Shown here: positions 9,788-18,371 of the stretch, piece after piece | How the letters are laid out: every line of letters starts with the position of its first letter | How positions within the stretch are numbered: the stretch's first letter is position 1 | From: BD2-11 sp965221785 | GTDB lineage: Bacteria > Gemmatimonadota > Gemmatimonadetes > Longimicrobiales > Gaopeijiaceae | DNA length: 64,000 nt | Assembly: GCA_965221785.1 (NCBI GenBank) | Contig: CBDCSR010000003.1 | Coordinates: forward strand, 1,116,001 to 1,180,000 | Direction: 5' to 3' | Program-made: the position numbers and the translations under genes | The notes under the pieces: generated by a model | Told to the model about the DNA's origin: nothing | Databases searched by the model: none | What the model saw: the letters and a program-made list of their open reading frames with translations, nothing else

Positions 9788-11827
9788 TCAGCCTCCTTCC
9801 GGAGGGCGACCGTTGACCAGCGAGTTCCACAATTCGATGGTCGGGTTGCGCTGGATACGGATGCCTTCGCGCTGTTCCTCCGCCACCGCGTGAACGTCGT
9901 GTTCGTCACCCAGGATGAAGGTGTCGAACATCGCGCTCATGATCTCGAGCGACTGCCTGACGCTCGAAGGGCCCCAGTGATACCAGCCGTGGGGCTCCGC
10001 CCCGTACACGACCCAGTCGTACCAGTTGCCGTGGATCTCGGCCTGGATGCCGTACTGCTCGATTTGCTGGAAGCGCGCCGCCCCGTCCCCCTGCGCGTAC
10101 AGGAAAAGGAGTGGGACATCGATTTCGTCGGCGTGGTAGATGATGGAACGCTCGTAGTAGTTGCGCGGGTTCTCCATCGGGGTGCGGCCGATCAGGAACC
10201 GGTTCCAGCCCTCCATGCCGCCGTAGGTCGACAGCGTGACCAGGTCCGTCGAGCCGTACCAGACGATGCCCGCGCGGAAGCGGCCGGGATCCTTGGTGAC
10301 AGCGGTGGTCGTGTAGAAGCCGCCGGTCGAGCCCCCGAATGCGCCCACCCGGTGCGGGTCCACCCAGCCCTGGCCCGCGAGCAGATCCATGCCGATGAAG
10401 GCGTCGCGCAGGTCGTGGTCGCCGCCGTGGGTGTGCACCGCCTGCCGGTACGCCTTCCCCCGTCCGGTGCTGCCACGGAAGTTGGGCGCGAAGACCAGGT
10501 AGCCGCGGCTGACGAAGTACTGGATGTACGGATGCCACTGCTTCGGGTGCTGCCCGTTGGAGTTGGCACGAAAGAAAAAGAGTCCCGGGAGGCGATCACC
10601 GGCGCTGGCGCCCTTCGGCTTGTAGACCAGTCCGGCAACCTCGAGACCGTCGAAGCTGGTGTACTCGATGAACTCCGGCTCGACGAACAGGTCGGGGTCA
10701 CCGAGGGCGGGGTGCTGGTGGTCCGTGATCTGACGCGGCTCGCCCCCGTCGACCGGGAGGATCCAGAGGTCGCCCGTCCGCGAGGGGCCGGAGTGGGTGT
10801 AGACGATGTGCTCGCCGTCCGGGTGCCAGAGGTGTCCGCCGCGGGTCTGACCGGTCGCCCGCGATCCGCCGTTGACGCCGGTGGCGTGGGTGAGCTGCTC
10901 GGGCTCGCCGCCCTCGGCGGGGATGCGGAAGATGTGGTAGTCGTAGTCGAGATTGCGGGTGAAGGAGATCCAGCGGCCGTCCGGCGACCAGCGCGGCTCG
11001 CTGTGCTCGACCTCCTCGGTGAGCAGCATGGTGGCTACGCCGGTGGCCACTTCCAGCACGCCCAGGTTGTTGAAGCCGTTGCGGTCGGAGACGAAGGCCA
11101 GGCGGGTGCCGTCGGGCGACCAGCGCGGCTCGGTGTCGCGCCAGTCGAAGGTGTTGGGGGTGAGGGCGCGCGCGTCCCCGCCCGCTGCCGGCACGACCCA
11201 GACGTCCTGGTTGCTCTGGGCATCGTCCTGCGGACGGGTGTTGCGGGTGAAGGCGAACATGGCGCCGTCGGCGGACAGCTGACCGCTACCCCCGGGTCCG
11301 ACCCGCTCGATCTCGCCGGTCTCGATGTCCACCACCGCCACCGAGTTGTCCCAGTACATGCTGGTGTTGAAGTAGATCCGGCGGCTGTCGGGCGCCCACG
11401 AGATGCCGGACTCGTTCAGCGGGTGATCGGTAAGGCGCCTGGGATCCCCGCCGTCGGACGCCACGACGTAGATGTCGCGCACGTCGGTTCCTCCGAAGTC
11501 GGCCTCGAAGGCGATCCAGCGCCCGTCGGGGCTGAAGCGCGGCGCCATCTCCCGGCCCGCCATCGTGGTGATGCGGGTGGACTCGCCTCCTGCCGTGGGC
11601 ACGGTCCAGAGGTCGTAGGATCCGCCCGCAGCGGACTTGAAGACGAGGAGGCCGCCGTCGGGCGAGATGTCGAACTCCTCGATCCACACGGTCTCGGCCA
11701 GCGCCTCGATCGGCAGCCCGGAAGAGACCTGCGGCGAAGTCGCGCGCGTTGGACGCTGGAAAACCACCAGCGCCGCGACCAGTACGACCGCAGCGCCGGC
11801 GAAGACCTTCATGATTTTTCCGGACAA
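9788..11827 (-). CDS. exported S9-family prolyl oligopeptidase-like peptidase
   Basis: A 679-residue serine peptidase with an N-terminal hydrophobic export signal (VFAGAAVVLVAALVVFQ), a PD40-type beta-propeller made of repeated SPDGRWIAF, SPDGTRLAF and HPDGEHIVY segments, and a C-terminal alpha/beta-hydrolase domain. The catalytic serine sits in FGGSTGGFYT, an aspartate in YAQGDGAARF, and the histidine in EPHGWYHW, so the triad looks complete. The start is uncertain. TTG at 11827 has AAGGAGG four bases upstream; ATG at 11812 lacks any ribosome site at a useful distance. It is the last gene of a minus-strand run with the ankyrin, DUF1552 and DUF1592 genes, 28 bases after the ankyrin gene. It probably degrades peptides in the periplasm or at the cell surface. 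Confidence 0.9.
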   Translation of the reverse strand: MSGKIMKVFAGAAVVLVAALVVFQRPTRATSPQVSSGLPIEALAETVWIEEFDISPDGGLLVFKSAAGGSYDLWTVPTAGGESTRITTMAGREMAPRFSPDGRWIAFEADFGGTDVRDIYVVASDGGDPRRLTDHPLNESGISWAPDSRRIYFNTSMYWDNSVAVVDIETGEIERVGPGGSGQLSADGAMFAFTRNTRPQDDAQSNQDVWVVPAAGGDARALTPNTFDWRDTEPRWSPDGTRLAFVSDRNGFNNLGVLEVATGVATMLLTEEVEHSEPRWSPDGRWISFTRNLDYDYHIFRIPAEGGEPEQLTHATGVNGGSRATGQTRGGHLWHPDGEHIVYTHSGPSRTGDLWILPVDGGEPRQITDHQHPALGDPDLFVEPEFIEYTSFDGLEVAGLVYKPKGASAGDRLPGLFFFRANSNGQHPKQWHPYIQYFVSRGYLVFAPNFRGSTGRGKAYRQAVHTHGGDHDLRDAFIGMDLLAGQGWVDPHRVGAFGGSTGGFYTTTAVTKDPGRFRAGIVWYGSTDLVTLSTYGGMEGWNRFLIGRTPMENPRNYYERSIIYHADEIDVPLLFLYAQGDGAARFQQIEQYGIQAEIHGNWYDWVVYGAEPHGWYHWGPSSVRQSLEIMSAMFDTFILGDEHDVHAVAEEQREGIRIQRNPTIELWNSLVNGRPPEGG

Positions 11828-11855
11828 CCGTCCTCCTTGAAGAACCTCCGATCCG

Positions 11856-13628
11856 TCAGCAGGACACGCAGTTGTCGTTGTTCTTCGCGCCCAGCCTCTC
11901 CAGCAGCGCGACGATCTCCGGGAAGACGGTGACACGCTGCACCGGACCGTTCGCCATGTCGGCGGTGGTCTCGCCCTTGCGGGTGAGCACGGTGACGTCC
12001 GCGCCGCGGCCGACCAGGTACTCGATCAACTCGCGGTCACCGCGGGCCGCTGCGTTGTGGAGCGGCGAGAAGCCGTTGTAGTCGCGCGCGTTCACGTCGG
12101 CCCCCAGCTCCTCGACCAGGTAGCGTACCGACGGGAGCCAGCCGTTGGGGGCGTGGCGATGGGCGTTGCCCGCAAGGCCGAGGCCGTAGCCGACGCCGGA
12201 GGCCGCGTGGATGGGCTGCACGCCCGGGCCGCCGATAGGAACCACGGGGAGCCCCGAGGGATCCGGCTTCTTCTCGCCGTCGTCACGGCCGTTGCCGGTC
12301 GCAGGACGCCCCGGCGGGCGGAAGGTCGGGGTGGTGTAGTCGGCGCCGTAGGCGACCAGCAGCCGCATCGCGTCCACGTCGGTGCCGTAGGCGGCGCGCC
12401 AGAAGGGCGTGGCGCCCCAGGTGTCGACTCCGAGGACGTTGTGGTTGAAGGAGGTGTACCAGAGGTGGCGCTTCAGGCGCACGTTGGGGTCGGCGCCGGC
12501 GTCGAGCAGCGCCTTCATGAGCTCCAGGTAGGTGGTGTTCTCCTGCTTGATCGCGGTGGGCTGCGGGTAGAAGGACTTGGGAACCCACTGCAGGTGGACC
12601 GCGGCGTAGAGGGGCGTTGCTCCCGGATCGCTCTGCAGGTTGGGGTCGGCGCCCTGGTCGAGCAGCCACATGCCGAGGTCGAAGTGGCCGTTCAGGATCG
12701 TCATGAGCAGGGCTGAACTCAGGTCGCCACCGGTGACCTGGTCAACGTCGGCGCCGCCTTGCAGGAGAGTCTTGACGACGTCGTGGTGGCCCTCGCGGGC
12801 GGCATAGTGCAGCGCGGTGTTGCCGCCCTGCCTGCCTACCAGCTGGTCGTAGGACAGCCGCGCCCGGGTCAGGCCGCGGGTGGTGGCCCGGCCGGCCGGC
12901 CGTTCCTCCTCCTCGGCTGCGTCTTCCTCTTCCTCGTCATCGTCCTGGCGAGTTCCGTCGACGGGCGTGTCGGAGACGATGTCCTCGCCGAAGAGCGCCG
13001 TCAGGCGCTTGTCGCGCTCCGCGATCAGCACCCTGTCTTCCCGCGCCATGGCCGGGTAGTCGATGACGTTGGTCTGGATCGACGGATCTGCGCCCGCCCC
13101 GAGCAGCGTGCGCACCACGTCGGTGCGGCCGTATGCGGCGGCGAACATGAGCGGCGTCTGCCCGTTGGCGGACTCCTGCGCGTCGACGTCGGCGCCTTTC
13201 TCCGCCAGCGCCAGCGCGATCTCCGGGTTGCCCGACCAGGCGGCGTAGTGGAGCGCCGTCTCCCCTGTCTCGGTGATCGCCTCGAGGTTGGCGCCCGCAT
13301 CCGCCAGCAGGCGCACGATTCCGGCGTGGCCCGCGCGGCTGGCCACCATGAGCGGCGTAAACCCGCCCAGCCGGGTGGCGGCCTCCAGGTTTGCGCCCGC
13401 GAATACGAGCACATCGGCCAGTTCGATCTGGCCGTTGTCAGCCGCCCAGTGGAGCGCGGTCATGCCGTCGCCCTGGGCCGCGTTCACGTCCGCACCCGCG
13501 CGCAGCAACTCGCGCACCTCTTCCGCATCGCCGCGCATGGCGGCGTCGGCGACCGGCGAATCCGGCGGGACGGCTGCCGAGATGAGCAGCGTCAGACACA
13601 CCAGGTTGATCTTCCATGCGGCCTTCAT
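11856..13628 (-). CDS. exported ankyrin-repeat protein
   Basis: A 590-residue protein with a signal peptide (KINLVCLTLLISAAVPP) and at least eight ankyrin repeats recognised by DGMTALHWAADNG, GFTPLMVASRAGH, GETALHYAAWSGN, GQTPLMFAAAYGR, GNTALHYAAREGH, GATPLYAAVHLQW and FSPLHNAAARGD. An acidic run (DDDEEEEDAAEEEE) interrupts the repeats near residue 270 and probably forms a flexible loop. It ends with CVSC, two cysteines that could be redox-linked or bind metal. ATG at 13628 has GAAGGAGG upstream. It lies between a DUF1552 gene and an S9 peptidase gene, and likely acts as a protein-protein scaffold in the envelope. No enzymatic domain is visible. Confidence 0.9.
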   Translation of the reverse strand: MKAAWKINLVCLTLLISAAVPPDSPVADAAMRGDAEEVRELLRAGADVNAAQGDGMTALHWAADNGQIELADVLVFAGANLEAATRLGGFTPLMVASRAGHAGIVRLLADAGANLEAITETGETALHYAAWSGNPEIALALAEKGADVDAQESANGQTPLMFAAAYGRTDVVRTLLGAGADPSIQTNVIDYPAMAREDRVLIAERDKRLTALFGEDIVSDTPVDGTRQDDDEEEEDAAEEEERPAGRATTRGLTRARLSYDQLVGRQGGNTALHYAAREGHHDVVKTLLQGGADVDQVTGGDLSSALLMTILNGHFDLGMWLLDQGADPNLQSDPGATPLYAAVHLQWVPKSFYPQPTAIKQENTTYLELMKALLDAGADPNVRLKRHLWYTSFNHNVLGVDTWGATPFWRAAYGTDVDAMRLLVAYGADYTTPTFRPPGRPATGNGRDDGEKKPDPSGLPVVPIGGPGVQPIHAASGVGYGLGLAGNAHRHAPNGWLPSVRYLVEELGADVNARDYNGFSPLHNAAARGDRELIEYLVGRGADVTVLTRKGETTADMANGPVQRVTVFPEIVALLERLGAKNNDNCVSC

Positions 13629-13710
13629 CGGCCCTCCTTCAGTGCGCGCACTCTCTGTTCCATGACCGCCGGCAGGCTGCGACGATTCTCGCTCGAACAC
13701 ATCCTCCCGA

Positions 13711-15132
13711 CTAGCGGCTCGAGGTCGCGTCGTCGGCGTAGGAGGCGGGAAGCCTCATCAGCATCTCGCCCGTGCTGTCGCCGAAGCTGTCCAGGTCGTC
13801 CAGCCCCAGCCTGTGGAGCAGCGTGAGCATGGCGTTGGCCAGCGGGGTGCCGTCGGGAGCCTTGACGTGCAGTCCGCCCTCGAGTCCCATGGCCTGGCCG
13901 CCCAGCACGACGAAGGGCACGCGCCGGTGGTTGTGCAGGTTGCCGTCGCCCATGGGCGAGCCGTACACGACCATCGTGTTGTCGAGCAGCGTGCCATCCA
14001 CTTCTGCCGTGGCGTCGAGCTTCTCGAGCAGATAGGGGAGCAGGCTCACGTGGTACTTGTTGATCTGGTAGAAGCCCAGCACACCCTCGTTGCCCGCCGC
14101 GTGAGACTGCGGATGGAAGCCGCCCTCGCAGCCGCTCTCGGGGAAGACGCGCGACGACACGTCGCGGCTCATCTTGAGCGAGAAGACCCGGGTCATGTCC
14201 GTCTGGAAAGCGAGCGCCTGCAGGTCGAACATCATCTGCACGTGCTCGGTGTAGGAGTCCGGCACGCCCACCGGAGCCTCGGGCAGCTCGCGCTCGAGCC
14301 CGCTGGTGTTGCGGGCCTCGGTGCGCTCGATGCGCCGCTCGAGTTCGCGAACATCCTCGAGGTACTGTTCCATGCGAATCCGGTCCTCCGGCGGGAGCGC
14401 GGCGCGCAGGCGTGCCACCTCGCCGGTCACCCAATCGAGGATGCTCGCCTGGGTGCGGCGCCGCCGTGCCCGCTCCTCGGGTGTGCCGCCGGCTCCGAAG
14501 AGCTGGTCGAAGGCCACGCGCGGATCCCGGGTCATGGGAAGTGGCTCGGTCGGAGAGGCCCAACTGATGGAGTCCGTGTACGCGCAGGCGTACCCGTACG
14601 AGCAGCCGCCCGACTGGTCCACGTTCTCGATGCAGAGCTGCATGGAGGGAATCGCGGTCTCTTGGCCGAAGCGCTGGGCGAAGAGCTGGTCCATGGAGGT
14701 GCCGACGTAGACATCGGAGCCCTCGGTCCGCCGCGGATGCGCCTGCGTCAGGAAGGTGGCGCTGGAGCGGAAGTGGTCGGCGCCGATCTCCTTGGGCGCG
14801 AAGGCCTCGGCCTGCCGCACATCGGTGTTGCTGATGATGGTCAGGCGATCCTGGAAGCTCTCCAGCGGCTGGAGCGCGCTCGGGCTCAGATCGAAGCCGC
14901 GACCCAGCTTCGCCGGAGCCCACAGGTTCTGGGTGGCGCCCCACTCGTTGCTGCCCGCCGCTCCATGCGAGTTCTCGATGGCGATGAGGCGCGGTTTCTG
15001 CACTTCCGCGGCCACATCGCCCCAGAGCCTGCGCGCGGGAATCATGCTGTCCAGGAGGGGCAGCGCGAGCGCGACCCCCGAGCCCCGGAGAAAGGTCCGC
15101 CGCGGGATGTGGGTTCCGGTGATGAACTTCAT
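13711..15132 (-). CDS. Tat-exported DUF1552 family protein
   Basis: A 473-residue protein with a twin-arginine signal (PRRTFLRGSGVALALPLLDS) followed by a DUF1552 domain over nearly its whole length. Family landmarks include ENSHGAAGSNEW, QDRLTIISNTD, GADHFRSSATFLT and the C-terminal NTMVVYGSPMGDGNLHNH and LPFVV-type segments. The family is known mainly from Planctomycetes, Verrucomicrobia, Acidobacteria and Gemmatimonadota, and its members sit next to DUF1592-type cytochrome proteins, as here. The biochemical role is unproven; a sulfatase-like or alkaline-phosphatase-like fold has been suggested for related DUF1501 proteins. It is 54 bases downstream of the DUF1592 gene on the same strand. 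Confidence 0.92.
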   Translation of the reverse strand: MKFITGTHIPRRTFLRGSGVALALPLLDSMIPARRLWGDVAAEVQKPRLIAIENSHGAAGSNEWGATQNLWAPAKLGRGFDLSPSALQPLESFQDRLTIISNTDVRQAEAFAPKEIGADHFRSSATFLTQAHPRRTEGSDVYVGTSMDQLFAQRFGQETAIPSMQLCIENVDQSGGCSYGYACAYTDSISWASPTEPLPMTRDPRVAFDQLFGAGGTPEERARRRRTQASILDWVTGEVARLRAALPPEDRIRMEQYLEDVRELERRIERTEARNTSGLERELPEAPVGVPDSYTEHVQMMFDLQALAFQTDMTRVFSLKMSRDVSSRVFPESGCEGGFHPQSHAAGNEGVLGFYQINKYHVSLLPYLLEKLDATAEVDGTLLDNTMVVYGSPMGDGNLHNHRRVPFVVLGGQAMGLEGGLHVKAPDGTPLANAMLTLLHRLGLDDLDSFGDSTGEMLMRLPASYADDATSSR

Positions 15133-15186
15133 GTCGTGCTCCTGTCGATGACGGGTCAGGCCCTGTCCTGCTGTCTCGTTATCTGC

Positions 15187-17652
15187 TCAGCGTTGCGCTT
15201 CCGTGGCCAGCTCCGCCGCCCTGCGCATGCGGAAGGCGTCGCTCTCCACGATGCCGAGGACGAACTCGGAAGGACGATAGTCGCTCTCTTCGGCTCGCCG
15301 CACGATCCGGCGCACGGCGGGCATGTCGTAGTATTCCACGCGGCGCCCCAGGGCGTAGGCCATGAGGTTCGCCGTGAAGTTGCGCAACACCGGGGTCTTC
15401 AGCCGCAGCATCGCCTCGTGCAGGTCGGTGGGGCTGGTGAGCGGCGTGCCGTCGTAGAGCTGGCCCCGGGTGTCGAGCGCGATGCCGTTCTCGCGAATGC
15501 GCCAGCGCCCCGTGACGTCGAAGTTGTCGAGCGCCAGCCCGATCGGATCCATGAACTGATGGCAGGCGTTGCAGACGACGTTGGCGCGGTGGATCTCCAT
15601 GCGCTCGCGCGTCGTGAGCATGCGCGTGCCTTCCGTACCCTCGGTCTCGTCGAGGTCGGGGATGCCCGGTGGCGGCGGCGGCGGCGGCGTGCCGAGGATG
15701 ACCTCCATGACCCACTTCCCGCGCAGAACCGGGGAAGTGCGGTTGGCCAGCGAACTCTGGGCGAGGACGCTTCCGTGGCCGAAGACGCCGCGGCGCCTCT
15801 CCGTCGGGTACTGCACCCTGCGGAACTCCTCGCCGACCACCCCGGGAATCCCGTAGTGGGTCGCCAGGCGCTCGTTCACGAAGGTGTAGTCCGCGGTGAT
15901 GAACTCGGTAACGGGCCGGTCTTCCTGGAAGAGATGGTCGAAGAACAGTTCGGTCTCGCGGATGAGCGCATCGCCGAGCTGCTGGTCGTAGTCCGGGAAG
16001 AGCACCATGTCCGGGTTCAGCTTCTCCAGGTCCGACAGGCGCAGCCACTGCGCCGCGAAACGGCTGCTGAGCGCGCTCGAGCGGGGGTCGGCCAGCATGC
16101 GCAGCGTCTGTTCGCGCAACGTCCGTCCCGAAAGCCGGTTGGCGCGCGCCACGCTCGCCAGTTCCTCGTCCGGAGGTGACGCCCAGAGGAAGAAGGAGAG
16201 GCGGGATGCCAGGTCGACGTCGCTGATGCGATAGGTCTCGCCCGGCTCCACTCCCTCCGGCCACTCCTCGAAGCGGAAGATGAAGTGCGGGCTGGCGAGG
16301 ATCGCCTCCAGGGCATACCGGATTCCCCCTTCGAAGCCGGTCTCCTGCTCGCCCTGGTCGTAGAAGGCCATCAGGCCGGCAAGGTCTGCGTCATCCACCG
16401 GCCTGCGGTAGGCGTCTGTCGCGATCCGCTCGATGATGGTGCGGGCACACGGCCGGACCTCTTCCGGCCCCGTGGGACGGCAGGAGAAGATGTTCCGCCG
16501 GCTCGGGGTGTCGGAGACGCCGGTCACCCTGGCCGGTCCCTTGATCACCAGGTCGCGGATGTGGGGCGGCATGGTGAGCCCGTAGCCGATCCCGATCTGG
16601 GTGTCGGCGATGCTGTGCCCGTGCGCCGAGAAGAGATCGTCCACCGGCCCACGCTCGGTCGGAATGAAGACCGCGGAGACGCGGTGGGGCCCGGCGCGCA
16701 CCTGGATGGGGCCGGTTTCGAGGATCAGGCCCTTTCCGCCGGGATCGACCTCGCCCATGAAGCGGTCGACGGGGAGCAGCGCGACCTGCTCGCCGTCGAT
16801 GGAGATGTCCACCTGCTCGCCGGGTTCGTTGCGGCCGAAGAGGTAGCCTTCCGGAGAGTAGTGGAAGGAGACGCTGAACTCGTAGGTCCCGTCGGCGGGG
16901 AAGTTGTGCACCACCGAGGTGCCGCCGCGCGAGCCATAGGGCGAGCCCGGCACCCGGTCCCGCTGGGAAGCCAGCCGGGGGATGCGGTAGGTGGTCTCCT
17001 GGTTCCCGGCGAGCGGGTTGCCGACCGCGAGGCGCGAGATTTCGCTGGCCGCCTTGAGATAGGCGCTCAGAAGCGTCGGCGAGAGCGCCTGCACGTCGGC
17101 GATGTTGTCGAAATTCGCGCTCTTGGTGTCGAGCGGGAGGAAGTTCGCCGCATCGATTTCGATCTCCAGAAGGTCGCGGATGGAACTCTGGTATTCGGCG
17201 CGATTCAGCCTCTGGAAGGTGCGGCCGCCCGGGTTGGGGGCTTCAGCGGCGGCCCGGTCCATGTTGGCCTCGAGGGTCTCGACCAGCATGCGGAGGGTGT
17301 CGCCCCCCGGACGAGGGATCCCCGGGGGCGGCATCATCTCGGCCCGCAGCTTCTGGATCATCTTCTCCGCAGTCTCCGGCGCGGTGGAGGCGGCGGCGAC
17401 ATCGAAGCCGATCAGGGAGAGATTGCCGGTCTGGAGAAAATCGTTGTGGCAGACCTGGCAATAGCGGACGACCACTGCGGTGAGCTCTTCGTTGGAAACG
17501 ATGCCGGAGCCCCGGCTCGCGACGGCGGCATGGGCGTCGCCCGCGCGCGCTGCGGGTCCCCGATCAGGCCCGGCCGCACCCTGGCCGACGAAGCTGCTTC
17601 CGCCCGCCAGCAGAAGTCCCGAGATGAGCCCGGACGCCGCGAGTCCACGCAT
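15187..17652 (-). CDS. DUF1592/DUF1588/DUF1585 multidomain exported c-type cytochrome-like protein
   Basis: An 821-residue exported protein built from the planctomycete-type module order: an N-terminal heme-binding segment with CQVCH at about residues 65-69, DUF1587, DUF1595, DUF1592, DUF1588 and C-terminal DUF1585. A second CXXCH (CNACH at about residue 694) lies in the DUF1588 region followed by MDPIGLALDNFD, a standard signature. It is therefore probably a two-heme periplasmic redox protein. A proline run (TPPPPPPPGIP) is encoded by a GGC tract at 15671-15686. ATG at 17652 gives a signal peptide (LAASGLISGLLLAGG). It heads a minus-strand run with DUF1552, ankyrin and S9 peptidase genes. 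Partners and substrate are unknown. Confidence 0.92.
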   Translation of the reverse strand: MRGLAASGLISGLLLAGGSSFVGQGAAGPDRGPAARAGDAHAAVASRGSGIVSNEELTAVVVRYCQVCHNDFLQTGNLSLIGFDVAAASTAPETAEKMIQKLRAEMMPPPGIPRPGGDTLRMLVETLEANMDRAAAEAPNPGGRTFQRLNRAEYQSSIRDLLEIEIDAANFLPLDTKSANFDNIADVQALSPTLLSAYLKAASEISRLAVGNPLAGNQETTYRIPRLASQRDRVPGSPYGSRGGTSVVHNFPADGTYEFSVSFHYSPEGYLFGRNEPGEQVDISIDGEQVALLPVDRFMGEVDPGGKGLILETGPIQVRAGPHRVSAVFIPTERGPVDDLFSAHGHSIADTQIGIGYGLTMPPHIRDLVIKGPARVTGVSDTPSRRNIFSCRPTGPEEVRPCARTIIERIATDAYRRPVDDADLAGLMAFYDQGEQETGFEGGIRYALEAILASPHFIFRFEEWPEGVEPGETYRISDVDLASRLSFFLWASPPDEELASVARANRLSGRTLREQTLRMLADPRSSALSSRFAAQWLRLSDLEKLNPDMVLFPDYDQQLGDALIRETELFFDHLFQEDRPVTEFITADYTFVNERLATHYGIPGVVGEEFRRVQYPTERRRGVFGHGSVLAQSSLANRTSPVLRGKWVMEVILGTPPPPPPPGIPDLDETEGTEGTRMLTTRERMEIHRANVVCNACHQFMDPIGLALDNFDVTGRWRIRENGIALDTRGQLYDGTPLTSPTDLHEAMLRLKTPVLRNFTANLMAYALGRRVEYYDMPAVRRIVRRAEESDYRPSEFVLGIVESDAFRMRRAAELATEAQR
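15671..15686. repeat. GGC trinucleotide tract encoding a proline run
   Basis: Five consecutive GGC units and one extra base lie in the DUF1592 gene. Read on the minus strand they encode the heptaproline between the peptidase-like and DUF1588 segments. The proline-rich stretch TPPPPPPPG is common at this point in the family, so it is not necessarily unusual. Confidence 0.8.
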
Positions 17653-17748
17653 GACATTCCTCTCCACGATCCTGAAGACGCCTAACCGTAGAGGAATAGC
17701 CCCCGGGGATTCTCCGCGCAAGTTGACGAAGCCGCTAATGTTGTGTCC

Positions 17749-18345
17749 ATGTTCCCTCTTGTTTCAGCGCTGCTCGCCCCCCTTGCCGGGGTGCTCATCT
17801 ACGTCACGCTGCACCACCGGGCGCGCACGGTCCGGCTGCTCGATACGGCCGTCATTGTCGCGCTCCCGCTGCTCGTGGCGATCCAGGTGCTGCCGCATGC
17901 CTGGGACGAACGAAGCCTGTTGCCCGTCGTCGTGGTGGCGCTCGGGGCCGGGCTGGTCGCCGTGGTCGAGCGACTGTCCCATACCCTGGCCCGCTACACC
18001 GACGACGTGACCATCCTCTTCGCCGTGCTGGGCATCTCCGTGCATGCGCTGCTGGAGGGGAGCGCGCTCACGGCCGGCGCTTCCCCGGCCTTCGTCCTGG
18101 CGGTGGTGGTGCACCGCGTGGTCGTGGGGCTCCTGATCTGGTGGCTGGTGGTGCCGCGCCACGGCACGCTGGTGGCAGGCGGCGGGGTGGGTGCCATCAT
18201 GGTCGCGACAGTGGCGGGATACGTGGTGGGCGCTGGCGTGATGACCGACCTGGCTTTTGTCGACAGCGAACTCCTGGAAGCATTTGTGGCGGGTACCCTC
18301 CTTCATGTGGTCCTGCACCAGGGACGCGAGGACCACCGGCACTGA
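17749..18345 (+). CDS. putative ZIP-like membrane protein
   Basis: A 198-residue very hydrophobic protein with six or seven membrane segments. Two features recall ZIP metal transporters: a mid-protein helix with VHALLEGSAL, which resembles the TM4 H-x-x-x-EG motif, and the last segment FVAGTLLHVVLHQGREDHRH, similar to the ZIP C-terminal helix. The following helix has VHRVVVGLLIW in place of the TM5 HEIPEG motif, so one metal ligand set is weakened. The C-terminus is histidine-rich. The overall length is shorter than a full ZIP. The start could be GTG at 17743 or ATG at 17749. It is divergent from the DUF1592 gene. Treat the transport role as a suggestion. Confidence 0.6.
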   Translation: MFPLVSALLAPLAGVLIYVTLHHRARTVRLLDTAVIVALPLLVAIQVLPHAWDERSLLPVVVVALGAGLVAVVERLSHTLARYTDDVTILFAVLGISVHALLEGSALTAGASPAFVLAVVVHRVVVGLLIWWLVVPRHGTLVAGGGVGAIMVATVAGYVVGAGVMTDLAFVDSELLEAFVAGTLLHVVLHQGREDHRH

Positions 18346-18371
18346 GGGCTCGAACCGGGCGCGTCGTGGAG

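Noticed and set aside
15671..15686. GGC repeat in the DUF1592 gene as a possible slippage site.
   Set aside because: Proline runs at this point appear to be a normal feature of the family, and loss of whole triplets would keep the frame.
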